Source of the DNA: Acarospora socialis
Taxonomy: Eukaryota; Ascomycota; Lecanoromycetes; Acarosporales; Acarosporaceae
NCBI GenBank assembly: GCA_025617375.2
Contig: JAMYGW020000012.1
Span: 1,240,001-1,304,000 of the forward strand
Direction of reading: 5' to 3'
Length of the DNA: 64,000 nt
Shown here: positions 45,066-55,932 of the stretch, piece by piece
How the letters are laid out: each line of letters starts with the position of its first letter
Position numbering within the stretch: position 1 is the stretch's first letter
Notes under the pieces: model-generated
What the model saw: only the letters and a program-made list of their open reading frames with translations
Told to the model about the DNA's origin: nothing
Database searches by the model: none
Translations under genes and position numbers: made by a program

Positions 45066-46148
45066 CGTATCTTTGCTGTACGCTTCGTGCGGTCCTGAGT
45101 TAAGCTTTGCGGTGGACATGGCTTCGGCGGTGAAGATTTGCTGGTTCGGAGATTTGTATCATAGAAGAATGCTTACCACAACTTCGTAACTGATGCTCAT
45201 ATGCACGCCTCGGCGGGTTGAATAGAGACTATTCTGCTCTGCGTGGGCTGTGTATATGTTGGTGCGAGTTCGTGCGCTTGAGGGCCACTTCTCTCTGGTC
45301 CAGTCGTGGCTAGGGTTCTATTCGAACCGTCGTCTATGAATGGTGATATGGTTGGTTTGAAGCCGATGGAGTAGAGTATGAGGAATTTCTAGAGAAGGTA
45401 GTTACATAGGGCGAAGAGGATAAGGGGGTTGGGGTGTATCGGCTAGGGCTTCATCTCCCCTTAAGGTACTCCCACAAGACGCTACTCAGGCGCCATATAC
45501 GCTAGTCTCGTCGGTGAATACAAGAGAGAACTTTCAAATAACACGTCTTGTTTCGTCCACCATCTATTGTTGTCATGACCTTGGATCCCTTGACTTATAC
45601 CGTCCCAACAGCTCAACTCGAGCGTCTTATCCACAGGTGAGATCTACAACTGTAAGTCTTCAGGCTAAGTCACTTGACGAAATAATGTTGTTGATTCTTT
45701 GTTAGGTTGGGTTCTTGGGTGATATTCTGCTGAGGTGCGATCTTGAGGCGAAGTCAAAGGAGTTAGTTCTTCGTGGCATTCAAGGGCTACTTTCTGATCT
45801 CTTTCCAGTCTGAGGGCATAGTGAGGCTGGCATTCAAGTAATACAACAAAACTTCTCATATTGTCGCCTCTGAGCTCAGACAGTCTATCACAGCTTGTTG
45901 GGGCCGATTCAGGTGAGGTTGAACGAGCTCTGATCTTTTTCTCTGTGTTAAGTTTTGAATAACACTGCGTCCGCTGAAGCCTGCTTCTCTCAGTACCATC
46001 GCCGCCACTACAGCTCTTCCTTTCCTGTTTGCATCTTCAGGCATCGGGCTCAGGCTTGTTCTACCTCGAGTCCGTTAAGTTGGGTCCACAATGATCGACA
46101 ACAACTGAGATCTCCCTCTAGTGCCATTTGTTGCATAGTACTGCAACC
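45066..46148. other. intergenic region, nothing recognised
   Basis: A 1.08-kb spacer between two plus-strand genes. Short open frames on both strands have no domain; no repeat or RNA gene is seen. Confidence 0.4.
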
Positions 46149-47171
46149 ATGCGCGGAGATATGTTTGAAAGTGAGAGGGTAAGTTCTGTCTAATTCTTTC
46201 GTTCTTCACAAGATCTTGGTGAAGTAATAGTCTGCATCACTCGACTCCTTCACCACAATTTTCTGGCAACCTACCCGCAGGACATCGAGGCTGATCCAGC
46301 CAAGACTCAAATCCACATATTCTTACCTTTTTTGAGTCTCTGCATTCTGACAAGTACCTCATCGTTACAGCAGTTACGGAAAGTTCTTGCTGAAACGGAG
46401 CGACTGTTGGCCGGCGCAAACATGGGTGGATCCAGGACCAAAGGTTTCCCGTTCATGAAACTTCCACCGGAGCTGCGTGATAAGATCTATCGGTGTTATC
46501 TTATCCTTCCAGATCCAATCATACCGACTGTGGCCTCCAATACGAGCTTCGTGAGTAAGCATTACAAGAATTGCTTGCTCGGGACGCACGTCTGGTCTCC
46601 TCGCTGGGGAAGAAGGCCTGTCAACTCACGCAACATCTTGGAATGTACAAGCCCTTTCACTGGAATCAAACAATCTCTGCCTGTTCCAGAATCCGTTCTG
46701 TCGATCTTGCTGGTAAACCGTCAAATCAACGAGGAAGCGACCCACATATTCTACCGCTTCAACAACTTCGTCTTTCGCAACGTTCGGTCCTTGCACTACT
46801 TCCTTGGCGATATCGGAGAGCGGTACACATATCTCGGTGAGCTCAGTTTCGTGTTTTCCAGCGGTCACGCCAGAGATGTCTTCTTGAAGCTTCAGAACTG
46901 TCCGTTCTTGAGGAAGCTTCATATCGACATGCGCTACAACGCTCCAGATGTTCGACTGAATAGGGGAGGCACACTCGCATCGGCGACAGGCATGAGAGAA
47001 CTTCGATCGATTCGCGGAATCGAGGTCTTGGATCTTGTGGGCCAGGATTGTAGAAGGGTAACAGCAATGGCAGGGCAATCTGATCGCGAGGGAATTGATA
47101 TCATGGATGACAAAGCTATCGGTCCACGACTCCGACGAGAACTGATGACGCCACGGCCGGAAGGGAGTTGA
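46149..47171 (+). CDS. F-box-like domain protein of fungal type
   Basis: The certain core is one frame from the ATG at 46422 to 47171 (249 residues). FPFMKLPPELRDKIYRC is the F-box-like opening of a large fungal family that pairs with a body of VNRQINEEATHIFYRFNNFVF. A C-terminal part with leucine-rich strands (LRKLHIDMR, EVLDLVGQDC) follows. Such proteins are candidate SCF substrate receptors; none is assigned here. Just upstream a consensus donor GTAAGT at 46179 and acceptor TTACAG at 46370 would add exon 46149-46178 and extend the N-terminus by 27 residues (MRGDMFESERQLRKVLAE...), in phase, with a CTGAC branch site. I prefer this model, but the start at 46422 cannot be excluded. Many copies of such genes occur in Pezizomycotina, and they evolve quickly. 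Confidence 0.7.
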
Positions 47172-47662
47172 CTCGAGCGGAACATTTCAATCTTCGAGTG
47201 GTTACTCAGATCCGAGTAATCAGAAGGTACACTGGCTTGTAGTCATTGGGAAAGTAAGGTATCCAGGCTCAAAATTATACAGCAGGGCTCTCAACCTCCG
47301 ATGCTTCTTGAATGTCGATGCGTGGAAGTACGGTAACGATGATGTTTCTTTTCCTCAGAGTAAGATCCCACATTCTTTCAGATCAAACTCATCATATGTT
47401 TATTGTGAGATATCATCAAGGCTAACGCGCATCTAAGTTGGATCGCGGTCCTGGTTGTTTGCGCAGGTGCCGTCCGAAATAGTCGAAGCCGTCGTCGGAG
47501 GTAATGAGCAGAGTCCTGTAGAGCTTCCATGCATGAGGAGCACACGCTCTCCTTTTTCTTCTCAGCCGCCAATAACTCTCCCATCATAAACTCTGTTCTT
47601 TTGACGCATGTTTTGGACCAGGGATTGCTCACGTAACTTTCAGTTCACAGTTGACCATCCTT
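47172..47662. other. convergent intergenic spacer
   Basis: This lies between the 3' ends of the F-box-like and RRP40 genes. An 84-codon minus frame (47378-47632) has no domain. Nothing else is seen. Confidence 0.4.
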
Positions 47663-48451
47663 TCATAGGCTCTTCAACAACCCTCTGACCAACTTTCTTT
47701 GCTCCTCAACACCCAAACATGCTTTATCCGTCTCCAACACCGCCCTTCCCACCAATATAGTCTCCCTAACGCCCTTACTATCAATCCAGATCTTCCCATT
47801 CCTCCCCACCGCCACCTCAAACGGCAACTTCTCCCCCATCTCCTCTAAGACCACAACCCCGCCTTGCTCCCCAGGCTTCGGCATCATCAATCTCCTCGCC
47901 ATACGCAACGAGATTTCGAATACCATCCCACCCTTCAGTTCCCCCATACCATCGGCCTTTCCCGTGGAAGGATTCAGACATTCCAACTCCGGATCTAAAT
48001 GTTTCGAGGCCAACGAAACGCGCGCGTAGATCAAGCTCCCAGCCGACAATTGCGGCCGCGTCTTCTTCGTGGCGCCTTCGAACGCCAGCTGCGGTAACTG
48101 CGCGTAGGCGGTATACGGTGTGATTGAGCAATGGTAGACGTCCGTGCTGGAGTGGTGGACGGTTGCGATGACTAGGTCGCCGGTTTGCGGTATGTACTGA
48201 CCAAGGATCAGCATTATGAACGGAGAGGATGAAAAGAGCGCTGGAATGCTCACTCGCCCCCCGTTGCTTTCGACCCAGATTGCGTTCTTGCGGTTGTCGA
48301 TGCAAAGCGAGCCGGCGATGGTGGGGGAGATTGTTGAAGGGGGGATATGTCGGAGGCCGGGCCCTAATTTTAGAGGTATTGATGGGTTGGGCGATGTTGG
48401 AAGAAGCTCGGAGGGAATTTCTTCTCCAGGTAGTACAAGCTGTGTCGCCAT
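47663..48451 (-). CDS. RRP40: RNA exosome cap subunit Rrp40
   Basis: Two exons (48254-48451, 47663-48196) give 243 residues. The protein has the three-part layout of Rrp40/EXOSC3: N-terminal domain (LGPGLRH...AGSLCIDNRKNAIWVESNGGR), S1 domain (YIPQTGDLVIATVHHSSTDVYHC, LAFEGATKKTRPQL, LIYARV) and KH-like domain (NGKIWIDSKGV). GMGELKGGMVFEISLRMARRLMM is diagnostic. It is a cap subunit of the nuclear and cytosolic 3'-5' exosome. The 57-nt intron has no in-frame stop and is a multiple of three; I infer splicing because homologues join GGR directly to YIPQT. A transposon lies 68 bp upstream of the start codon, so this essential gene's promoter is truncated or element-borne. Identification is certain. 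Confidence 0.95.
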   Translation of the reverse strand: MATQLVLPGEEIPSELLPTSPNPSIPLKLGPGLRHIPPSTISPTIAGSLCIDNRKNAIWVESNGGRVSIPALFSSSPFIMLILGQYIPQTGDLVIATVHHSSTDVYHCSITPYTAYAQLPQLAFEGATKKTRPQLSAGSLIYARVSLASKHLDPELECLNPSTGKADGMGELKGGMVFEISLRMARRLMMPKPGEQGGVVVLEEMGEKLPFEVAVGRNGKIWIDSKGVRETILVGRAVLETDKACLGVEEQRKLVRGLLKSL

Positions 48452-48520
48452 TGCAACTGCGTCTTGTGTGTCTGTAGCTGTTATCGATCCATTGTTGAAT
48501 CTCGTGGTTGTGAGAGCATA

Positions 48521-48639
48521 TTGCAATTTTCAAAAGTCTGGTCATTTGTAGATTTCGTAGCAAAAACCACACCACTTTTTCTAGTAAATTCTGCCAACCT
48601 GTGCATCATCCACTCAATTCACCCTCAACACCCAAATCC
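48521..48639 (+). repeat. left terminal inverted repeat of the Tc1/mariner-like element
   Basis: About 119 bp, near-identical to the reverse complement of 53674-53792 over the first 100 bases, with scattered mismatches mostly of the transition kind, then diverging. It begins directly after a TA. Confidence 0.85.
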
Positions 48640-50114
48640 AGTCACAATGCCCTCCAAATCAACATCAAGAAAGTGATCAAGAACTATTACTAGTAGTCCT
48701 CAAAAACTCTTGAAAAAGTCTGTCATAAGAACATCATCAATCTCTTCAAAGTCAGTTTCTGAATCAGAGATCATTAAATTTCTTGACATCAGCAAATCAT
48801 CATCATCATCATCATCTTCAATGTTTACTATGAGTTTACTAACAAAATATGAGAAGAAAGTGTTAGTTGACAACACACAGATGTACAAAAATGAAAAGAC
48901 TCTCAACAAAACATCTTTTAAATTCTGAATTTAAGTGTCAGAACAGCAAGAGAAGACTGAAAAGCATGTAAGAAAGAAGAGTAGTTCTTGTAATAAGCAT
49001 TATTATAAGACTATTTTCTCATGCAGTGATATGAAAAGATTTCAGATTTTAATCTTTACAGTTAATAATGAGAAAGAATGACAGAACATATACATCACTT
49101 TGATGCATTGAGACAGTCTGAAGAGAAAAGAATTGATGATTAAGATGAAGACTCAATTTAATCTTTATAATCTTGAATATTATATAAAAATGAAGTCTGA
49201 ACAGAAGTCTACATCAAAACAGACTGCAAAAGTTCAAGAGAAGAAGTCTTGAGTAGAAATTTCTCAGTTTTTACTTAATATTTATTAATAAATTTTCAGA
49301 GAACATCTACAGTGATTCTCAAAGAAGAAGTCACAACTTGTTTTAATTTTCATATCTTGTCAGTATTTAACTTAGTGAAAAGATAAAAGTGTATAAATTC
49401 TAAATGTGAAAACAATACAGAACACTGTTTTGTAATGAGTTAATCTCATTATAAGCTGTTGAATGACAACATCAATCACTGAGTCAAGACTATTATCTTA
49501 GACAAAGCTACACTGATATTGTCATCATTAAATATGTTTTTGACACTCATCAAGAACAAGATAATACATACTCATCATAATGATATAGTTATCACAGCAT
49601 CTCTGATCACAACTTTCACACTTACTGCACTCACTATACTCACTGTATTCACTGTATTTTCAATAAACATTTTTTTCATCAATTGAGAATTCTTAATATT
49701 GCAATTTGATTCTTCATCACTCAATTTCTATGAAGAAATGTCAGCATATAGCATGTTGCAGTCTTCATAATGAAAAACTGTTACATTATTGACAACACTG
49801 TGAACAGAATTCTCATTCTTTTCTGCAGCATTTCTTTCTGAGATCTTTACATTTAAAATCTTCATATATTTTTTCTCATTCTCAAAGATCTGTTCACAGC
49901 AGTCTAACAGCTTCATTCAGTCTGTAATTAATTCTGACATCTGACTGCAGAACTATTTTGTCTGATTTACAGTCAAAAATTTTAGACAAGCAGCACAGAT
50001 CAATTATGCACTTAATTTTTTACTTAATGAACTTTATGATGCACACTGCATTCAACTTGTCACTGAAGAAATGTAACTAACTTTTGATGAGACAATCTGT
50101 TTTTATTTGAGCTT

Positions 50115-50276
50115 TGTTAGGGTGTAGATCTAAGCTATGTGATTCAAGATATAATATATAAGTAAGTTAAGAAAGTAAGTGGGTAAAGAGGTGTGACCAC
50201 TATATATGCAGTGAGAATGCTTAGTAAGCATGCTTAGTCAGCATGATCTCATGTGAAGTGACCATGCTCTGTAACA
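50115..50276 (-). repeat. LTR (3' LTR in element orientation)
   Basis: A 162-bp repeat, bordered by TG and CA, followed inward by the purine tract on the minus strand. It matches 52101-52262 at about 94 percent by my own count. Confidence 0.85.
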
Positions 50277-50865
50277 AGTTCCCCCCTTTAAAACTGAAAG
50301 ACAGTGCTCTCACTGTGACAACTATCTATGACTATGCTCTACATTCACCTGACATCTCACCTGCCCTAAAACTCATTATAATTCACTCTCATGACCTCAT
50401 CATCATTGTGAATGTGGGTGGAAACACGGCATGTTCAAAAAGGCTGAATTTGGGTGCATTTTTGACGTAAATGGAAATGCGTTGTAGCTGTAGGAATGAG
50501 TGTGAAAATGAGTGTGAAATCAAATTGAAATTGATGAAATGAATGAATAAAGGCTGGTAATAAGCTGTGTCAAAAAGACATCAATTTGTATGCATTTTTG
50601 ACATCAAAAAACACTAGAAATCACTGTGATCTAGCTGCTTGTGTCACTGTAGCTCTTCATCTGATTTGAAGGTTCAATGACATCAAACACAGAATATTTG
50701 ACAACATGACCTATAGGTGTTCATAGAAACATCATATTCAACATAATAGACAACATTTTCATCATCATCATTGTTGTTGTTATTGTCAGTGACCACATTG
50801 TAGACCTGTGACTCATTCATAGATGTAAAATGTGTGAACCTAGAAGTCTTGATCACACAAGCATT

Positions 50866-51885
50866 TCATGAAGAATTATTTGAATTAGAATCTTCATAAC
50901 ATTGATGTGAAGACTGATTTGAAGACTGATTCAGAGATTGATATGAAGATTTATATGATGGCTGATTCAGAGGTTGTTGACAGTGACTATATAGGTCAAA
51001 CCATATAGTTTTTTGTGAGTTTAAGACCTGAATAAAGACCCCTATTGAGGTAGGTTTCTTGAGATTGTGGTGAAGACCTGAGTCAATGTTTTGATAGACC
51101 ATCATTAGTGCAGACAAGGTAGGCAGGTGGGCTGCTGTCACATGGTGAATAATAGTCTGCAAATACACTGTAGATTCACAACAATTGGTGGTGTTGTTGC
51201 AGGTGTAGTATTCACATGTGATTGAGATCATAGTGTTGGTCAGCAAAGGTGCAAATCATGATGTCAGAGCATCACATCATGCCTCAATACTATGGAGATT
51301 CATACATTTCATAGCAATCAACTCAGCTAAATACCAGTTCATAGTCTTGCTCTGAAGATTCATGCTGAGGTTCTTTCTAATCACATTGGGTTTGCAGACT
51401 AAGACTACCTCACAAATTCAACTGACAAATAGGTAAACATCACAAATTATAGGCTTTCTTTCTGACATCAATACATCTTCACCCATAGGCCTAGGATCAA
51501 AAAGGCCTAGTTCTTTCACCCTATAGCATTTCAGCTGAATTTGAGGCCTATAGAACTTGTATTGAGACTTATATTGAGACTCATATTGAGGCTCGTTTTG
51601 AGGCTCGTTTCAAGACTCATTTCGAGACTCATTTTGAGGCTCGTTTCGAGGCTCGTTTTGAGGCTCATTTCAAGGTGTTTCGCAACCTTGCTCAGGTGCC
51701 CTAGACACTAGGTTAAATGTCTGCATTAGCTGTTCAAAGGTCTCATTGACAGCATGTTTAGCCACTTGCGCAGCTACTTGTTTGGCTACTTCTTCAGCTA
51801 TAGCTATGACTTTGTCTTGGGTCATGGGGCTAGGCCTTGGTGGTGTGGGTGTACAATTAGTCTCTATGAATTCAGTGACCATCAA
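50866..51885 (-). pseudogene. gag-like gene of the nested LTR element, interrupted by stops
   Basis: Pieces on the minus strand read as one gag-like protein broken by stop codons. 51885-51670 is a 71-residue N-terminal part, rich in Ala/Val/Gln helix. It is followed by a 12-nt tandem array and by LGLFDPRP and DVYLFV, which resemble the FDP...VYLFV region of fungal LTR gag proteins. Then 51246-50866 gives VYQNIDSGLHHNLKKPTS and IWFDLY, the conserved helical capsid-like segment. Stops and substitutions fit CpA/TpG-biased transitions. I have not attempted a repaired sequence. Confidence 0.7.
51561..51668 (-). repeat. 12-nt tandem array in the gag pseudogene
   Basis: Nine consecutive imperfect 12-nt units of the type ATTGAGGCTCGT (plus strand). 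In the gag frame each encodes four residues of the Asn-Glu-Pro/Ser-Gln/Arg type, giving a charged repetitive linker. Variation between units is almost wholly C/T or G/A. Confidence 0.75.
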
Positions 51886-52100
51886 TTCATCACATCAATT
51901 TTGAATGTTTGTGGGTATAACTGATGTCAAATTCAAACCATTATTCATCATGTTATTCAAACCATTTCAAGCAGTCTGACAGGTACTGGGCATCATAATT
52001 TGTATGAGAATTTGCTAGTAAATGAAAACTAGATGTAGAAACTTGATCAGCCTAATTAAAGAATCAAGCATTAAGAATTTGTGCAGTTGATGCTATCAAT

Positions 52101-52262
52101 TGTTAGGGTGTAGACCTAAGCTATGTGATTCAAGATATAATATATAAGTAAGTTAAGAAAGTAAGTGGGTAAAGAGGTGTGATCACTATATATGTGGTGG
52201 GAATGCTTAGTAAGCATGCTTAGTCAGCATGATCTCATGTGGAGTGGTCATGCCTTGTAACA
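52101..52262 (-). repeat. LTR (5' LTR in element orientation)
   Basis: A 162-bp partner of 50115-50276. It is followed inward, on the minus strand, by the possible primer-binding site. Confidence 0.85.
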
Positions 52263-52799
52263 GCTTGTTTACTATGTAATTTGTATAATAACTAAGCTTT
52301 TTAATCACTAGAAATTCTCTCTGATCTTAATGTACATTTGAAAGCAAATCTTCATCATTATAAAACAATTAAAATTAGTAAAGTGACAAAAGAGACTGTA
52401 AAAAAGTCTCAGTGACTATATAATCAGATGAATTATGAAATGAAAACACTTGTGAAGACTGCAGCAATGCACTGACAAGTGAACTGAAACAGTACATAGA
52501 TTTCAGTGTAGTTTTCTTATAAATACATGTACTATCTCTAACATTTGATGTCACAATGTCAAAAATTTGTTCTTGCTGATCTCTCTGTCTTGTATTGATT
52601 CATCATCATGATTATAAAGATCTTAAAGTCTTTCTCAAAGTTCTTCACAAGTTCATAATTTCTTTTAATTCAAAACTTTAATCTTAAAAATGATAGCTTG
52701 ATAGAATTATAATCAGATGAGTAAGAAAATAGATATGCAAAAATAACACTGACATCACAGCACAATTCTTTGAGTTTCTATGTCTCAAATCAGTAAAAA

Positions 52800-53170
52800 T
52801 ACATTCAATTGCATATTAATTTACTAAGAAATGATGTACTTGTGCATTATCAAGACACAAAACACTTCAAGACTCAAAATGTAATGTGCAGTGAATTAAA
52901 ATGCAGTTCTGAACAAATTCATTGAATATAGCTGTCATTATAGATTCATAAACAATCTTTCATGTTATATAATCATCAACAGTGTATGCAGATAGAATAC
53001 TAAATCTTTTTTTTCTCTTAAAGAGTGTGAAGATGTGTGTTCTTGTTTCAGTTAAGAATCACTCATATTTTCTATTTTTTATCTGCTCATTTGCAGCACT
53101 CTCATTCATAAAGATAAGCATATCTGCTGTTCATGTTAACAGTTATATAACTCATTTATTTCATAAAAAT
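52800..53170 (-). pseudogene. relic of a Tc1/mariner DDE transposase
   Basis: Reading the minus strand, FMNESAANE (near 53100) resembles the first catalytic region (DESGANE-like) of fungal Tc1/pogo transposases, then NRKYEWF-like and FSILSAYTVD follow, then IFNEFV. Near 52850 LDNAQVHH matches the second catalytic Asp region (DNAxxH). The frame is broken by stops, and the third acidic residue was not located. This supports the superfamily assignment made from the TA duplications. Confidence 0.7.
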
Positions 53171-53673
53171 TGACTCTGTTCACAGATTCTGTGCTCAATT
53201 TTATAATGTTAGTTTATGTTTTAAAAGACTACTCTATGCACTTATCATCTTTTGAGATCACTTTCTGTTGTATATAATTCTTCAAATAGTACAGATACTG
53301 ACATTTTTTCAATATTTCTTTCATACAAAGCTCACTACTTTGTCAAAATATGCAGTAGATTGATCATCAAGATAGACAAGAATTTTCTATATAATTTATT
53401 AATAAATATTATTGAAATTTTCAGAACTTATCTACATTCTCTATTGCAGATATAAGTGTTCTAAATTTACTCTGAGAATTTAGTTTTGAAAGCACTACAC
53501 TATCTCAGTGCATTAGATTGTGTTGCATGCACTGTATTTGATAATGTGATACATTGATTAAGTCAGTGATGAGATTTGTAGACATTCTACACTTCAATTG
53601 CATCTGAATGTTGATCTGTATATTGATTGTAAGTGCATGAGGCATTTTTGATGTCAGTGAGGTTTTGGGACAT

Positions 53674-53792
53674 GAATTTGGATGTTGGAGGTGAATTGGG
53701 TGAGTGATGCACAGGTTGGCAGGATTTACTAGAAAAAGTGGTGTGGTTTTCACTATGAAATCTACAAATGACCAGACTTTTGAAAATTGCAA
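53674..53792 (-). repeat. right terminal inverted repeat of the Tc1/mariner-like element
   Basis: The reverse complement of the left arm. It ends at TTGCAA, followed by TA at 53793-53794. Confidence 0.85.
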
Positions 53793-53941
53793 TAATGGTG
53801 ATCAGCCCTACGCTACGAGGATGTTCCGCATTTCGCGCTAAGAAAATTTCTGGGACCCTTCAACTTCGATAGCTTTAATTAGACCACACAAGACATGATC
53901 CGGTGATATAATTCAGAGGATTTACTCTTCGAACGCTCAAG

Positions 53942-55932
53942 ATGAGTGAAGACGAGATTGACAGTAGCGGTGTTGCAACACCGCCGACAGAGCGGCATGC
54001 GATTGGAATATCATTTGGGAACTCCAACAGCTCGATCGCATACACTTCCGGGGTACGCGCATGGCCTTCAACCACGGGGAAGGGAAAATCAAACTGTCCG
54101 CTGACTTCGTGATTCTTACAGGAAGGCAAAGCAGAAGTCATTGCAAACGAAGAAGGAGGTCAGCCAGAAAAACCACCTTCCTAGCATCCCGCATATGTTC
54201 AAGCTGAGAGGTGTATACAGACCGCCATATTCCGTCGATATTGTCATACATTGAGGGGGAGGAGTATCACGGCACACAGGCCAAGGCGCAGCTTGTGCGA
54301 AACAGCAAGAACACCGTAGCTTACTTTCGAGACTACTTGGGCAAAGAGTGAGCACCAACTCTTTGCTTATATCGAGTCTAAAGGTTGACAGTCGGCATTG
54401 CAGCTTCAAGTCGATAGATCCAACACCATGCCATGCCTCCGCACACCCATCAGAGCACAACGGCACTGTCGCCTTCTCTATACAAGACACCGAATCTGAC
54501 TCGCCGAACCTGGTCACGGTTTCAGAGATCACCACCCGTCATCTTCGCCGTCTAGCCTCCTCCGCATCCGACTTCCTTGGCAAGAATATCAACGCAGCAG
54601 TCATCACCGTACCGACCGACTATTCTGATCCACAACGAGAAGCCCTCACCAAGGCAGCGCAAAATGCCAACATCGAAGTCCTCCAGTTTATACACGAACC
54701 AGTCTCGGCTCTATTAGCATACGACGCACGGTCAGAAGCCAAGGTAGCCGACAAAATCGTCGTCGTCGCGGACCTTGGCGGCACGCGGTCAGACGTGGCT
54801 GTTATTGCGTCGAGAGGTGGTACGTACAGCATCCTCGCAACGGCCCACGACTATGAGCTTGGTGGCGTGCAATTGGATCAAGTGCTTGTCGATCACTTCG
54901 CAAAGGAGTTTCTGAAAAAGAACAAGACCGACCCGCGACAGAATTCGAGAAGTTTAGCGAAGTTGAAGTTGGAAGCGGAGGCGACGAAGAAGGCTTTGAG
55001 CTTGGGTGGGAACGCGGTTCTGAGCATCGAAAGCTTGGCGGACGGTATGGATTTCAGCTCGACGATCAATCGCACCAGGTACGAGTTGTTAGCCGGGAAG
55101 GTGTTCTCCGGCTTCACGCGGTTGATCGAGGGAGTCGTAAAGAAAGCCGAGCTCGATGTCCTGGATGTTGACGAAGTACTTGCCACTCCCTATATACAAT
55201 CTCTCAACCACGTCTAACAGAAGGTCCCCCTAGGTCATCATGTCCGGCGGCACCTCCCACACCCCTAAAATCGCGCGCCTCCTCCAATCTCTCTTCCCAC
55301 CCACCACCACCATCCTCTCCCCATCCACCTCCCCCACAGCCATCAACCCCTCCGACCTCTCCGCCCGCGGCGCCGCCATCCAAGCCTCGCTGATCCAAGA
55401 GTTCGACAAAGAAGACATCGAACAGTCCACGCACCCGATGGTGACCGTCACCCCGCACTTGCGCCACGCCATCGGCGTCCTCGTCGTCTCCGACTCCGCC
55501 GACCGCGGCATCTTCCGCCCCCTCCTCGAAGCCGAAACGCCCGTCCCCTCGCGCCGCACGGCTCAGTTCGCGACCCCCAAGGACGGCGGCGACGTCCTGG
55601 TCAAGATCTGCGAGGGCGTGCGCGACATCAAGGTCTCGAGACCGGCCGCCAAGCCCAAAGCGAATGGGAAGGTGGAGGGCGAGTCGGATCTCGATAGCGA
55701 CGACGACGACGACGAGGATGAGGAGGAGGAGGTCCGCGAGAAGGTGTGGAAGGTCGGCACCGTGTTGGCGGAAGCGGGTGTTAGAGCCGTCAAGAAGGGT
55801 GGTAAGGTCGAGGTCACGGTCAATGTGGGTGGGGATCTGAGCGTGCAGGTTACGGCGAGGGAGGTTGGTGGGAAGGGAGGGGTGAGGGGGACGGTGGGGA
55901 AAGCGGCGGTGGTGGAGAATGGGAAGGCTTGA
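53942..55932 (+). CDS. SSZ1: ribosome-associated complex Hsp70 subunit Ssz1
   Basis: Five exons (53942-54052, 54122-54158, 54221-54347, 54404-55175, 55234-55932) give 581 residues. The Hsp70 ATPase start is IGISFGNSNSSIAY, and SYIEGEEYHGTQAK, AVITVPTDYSDPQREAL, VVADLGGTRSDVAVIA and VIMSGGTSHTPKIARLL are the family's actin-like nucleotide-binding segments. Features in favour of Ssz1 over canonical Hsp70 are the short, atypical substrate domain (residues about 420-581) and the highly acidic DSDDDDDEDEEEE linker. Ssz1 pairs with zuotin on the ribosome to stimulate Ssb in nascent-chain folding. Introns are small (52-69 nt), and exon 2 is only 37 nt. The transposon ends 149 bp upstream. Confidence 0.95.

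Larger units (their letters stand above)
50115..52262 (-). mobile_element. gag-only LTR retrotransposon (TR-GAG-like), nested
   Basis: Two 162-bp direct repeats flank 1.82 kb. Both start TGTTAG and end TGTAACA, and the four bases GCTT occur outside each end (50111-50114, 52263-52266) as a target duplication. The orientation is minus. Immediately inside the right LTR, the minus strand reads ATTGATAGCATCAA, close to an initiator-Met-tRNA primer-binding site after transitions. Immediately inside the left LTR the minus strand has the purine run AAAGGGGGGAA, a polypurine tract. Only a decayed gag-like frame lies between, with no protease, reverse transcriptase or integrase, hence a non-autonomous TR-GAG-type element. 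The LTRs differ at about ten sites, all transitions. Confidence 0.8.
48521..53792 (-). mobile_element. Tc1/mariner-like DNA transposon, degenerate, with nested LTR element
   Basis: This 5272-bp block is much richer in A+T than its surroundings. Its ends are imperfect inverted repeats of about 119 bp, beginning TTGCAATTTTCAAAAGTCTGG at the left and its complement at the right. TA lies just outside each end (48519-48520, 53793-53794), the Tc1/mariner target duplication. On the minus strand, between about 53170 and 52800, fragments of a DDE transposase are readable through stop codons. The unit also contains a 2148-bp LTR element inserted later. Removing it leaves about 3.1 kb, large for Tc1/mariner. 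Decay by C-to-T/G-to-A transitions fits RIP. It lies between the divergent RRP40 and SSZ1 genes. Confidence 0.8.

Noticed and set aside
48710-48928. 72-codon frame with a serine run, and an opposing acidic frame
   Set aside because: Both come from a TCA/TCT-type simple repeat inside the AT-rich transposon; not coding.
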